Assembly (NCBI RefSeq): GCF_002631185.1
Contig: NZ_PDNU01000003.1
Span: 1 to 64,000, forward strand
DNA length: 64,000 nt
From: Teichococcus rhizosphaerae
GTDB taxonomy: Bacteria; Pseudomonadota; Alphaproteobacteria; Acetobacterales; Acetobacteraceae
Direction: 5' to 3'
Made by a program: the position numbers and the translations under genes
Notes under the pieces: model-generated
What the model saw: the letters and a program-made list of their open reading frames with translations, nothing else
Database searches by the model: none
What the model was told of the DNA's origin: nothing
Shown: positions 63,963 to 64,000 of the stretch, in pieces
Layout: each line of letters opens with the position of its first letter
Position numbering within the stretch: the stretch's first letter is position 1

Positions 63963-64000
63963 GGTCCTGGTCCTGGCTTTATCGTTCGTTCGATCGCTTC

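Overview
The window is very GC-rich DNA (about 70 % by eye) with dense, short-spaced genes. The gene families fit an alphaproteobacterium, most likely an Acetobacteraceae/Roseomonas-type member of the Rhodospirillales: gltDB, a UPF0262-DUF983 pair, a Bug-type solute receptor, CaiB/BaiF with an HMG-CoA-lyase-like protein, several dipeptide-type ABC systems and a short KGG-like 'plasmid stabilization' protein. The taxonomy is inferred from family content only. I see no rRNA, tRNA, CRISPR array, prophage or intact insertion sequence. The window reads as ordinary chromosome with accessory catabolic blocks. The first ~110 bases are visibly less GC-rich and hold only the tail of an unidentified reading frame.

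Layout. 0.2-6.3 kb: glutamate synthase gltD-gltB. 6.4-8 kb: a glutathione transferase facing a polysaccharide deacetylase. 8.1-11.5 kb: cydD-cydC. 11.5-15.2 kb: a Sel1-repeat protein, then an HMG-CoA-lyase-like gene and a CoA-transferase, divergent from an IclR regulator with a palindromic operator between them. 15.7-19.2 kb: a peptide-type ABC receptor plus two permeases without ATPases. 19.2-25.2 kb: pyrE, an ELM1-like protein, a tartrate/isopropylmalate-type dehydrogenase, a small unknown gene with a clear promoter, operator and terminator, gamma-glutamyltransferase and an ankyrin protein. 25.2-30.1 kb: Asp/Glu racemase, two divergent TauE/SafE carriers, and a DUF697-type GTPase divergent from a membrane protein.

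30.3-43.5 kb is the main accessory block. It has a 2-hydroxyacid dehydrogenase, two class II aldolases, two unrelated amidohydrolases and a complete Dpp/Opp-type importer (two permeases, receptor, two ATPases), with a second receptor in reverse orientation. It looks like an uptake-and-degradation island for a small amide or N-heterocyclic compound whose identity I cannot read from sequence.

43.5-57.3 kb is almost entirely minus strand: a thioesterase/lpxB/nitrilase/GNAT unit, a short-chain dehydrogenase, a GOLPH3-like (GPP34) protein, a CobW GTPase-hisI pair divergent from a Zur-like regulator with a Zur-box-like palindrome between them, glgX, a Bug receptor, and a translationally coupled metC-sseA-alaX-nudix unit. 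57.4-64 kb holds an EamA transporter, a coupled ParA/membrane protein/GNAT unit, a rhodanese, a small KGG-like protein, an amino-acid-type receptor, mtnA and the UPF0262-DUF983 pair.

Several small patterns cut across genes: 4-nt ATGA/GTGA overlaps are common, and 14-16 bp tandem duplications recur at five places, two of them exactly spanning stop codons. Two GTTGCGA-armed palindromes lie in front of a Sel1 gene and the small unknown gene and may be Fur-type sites.
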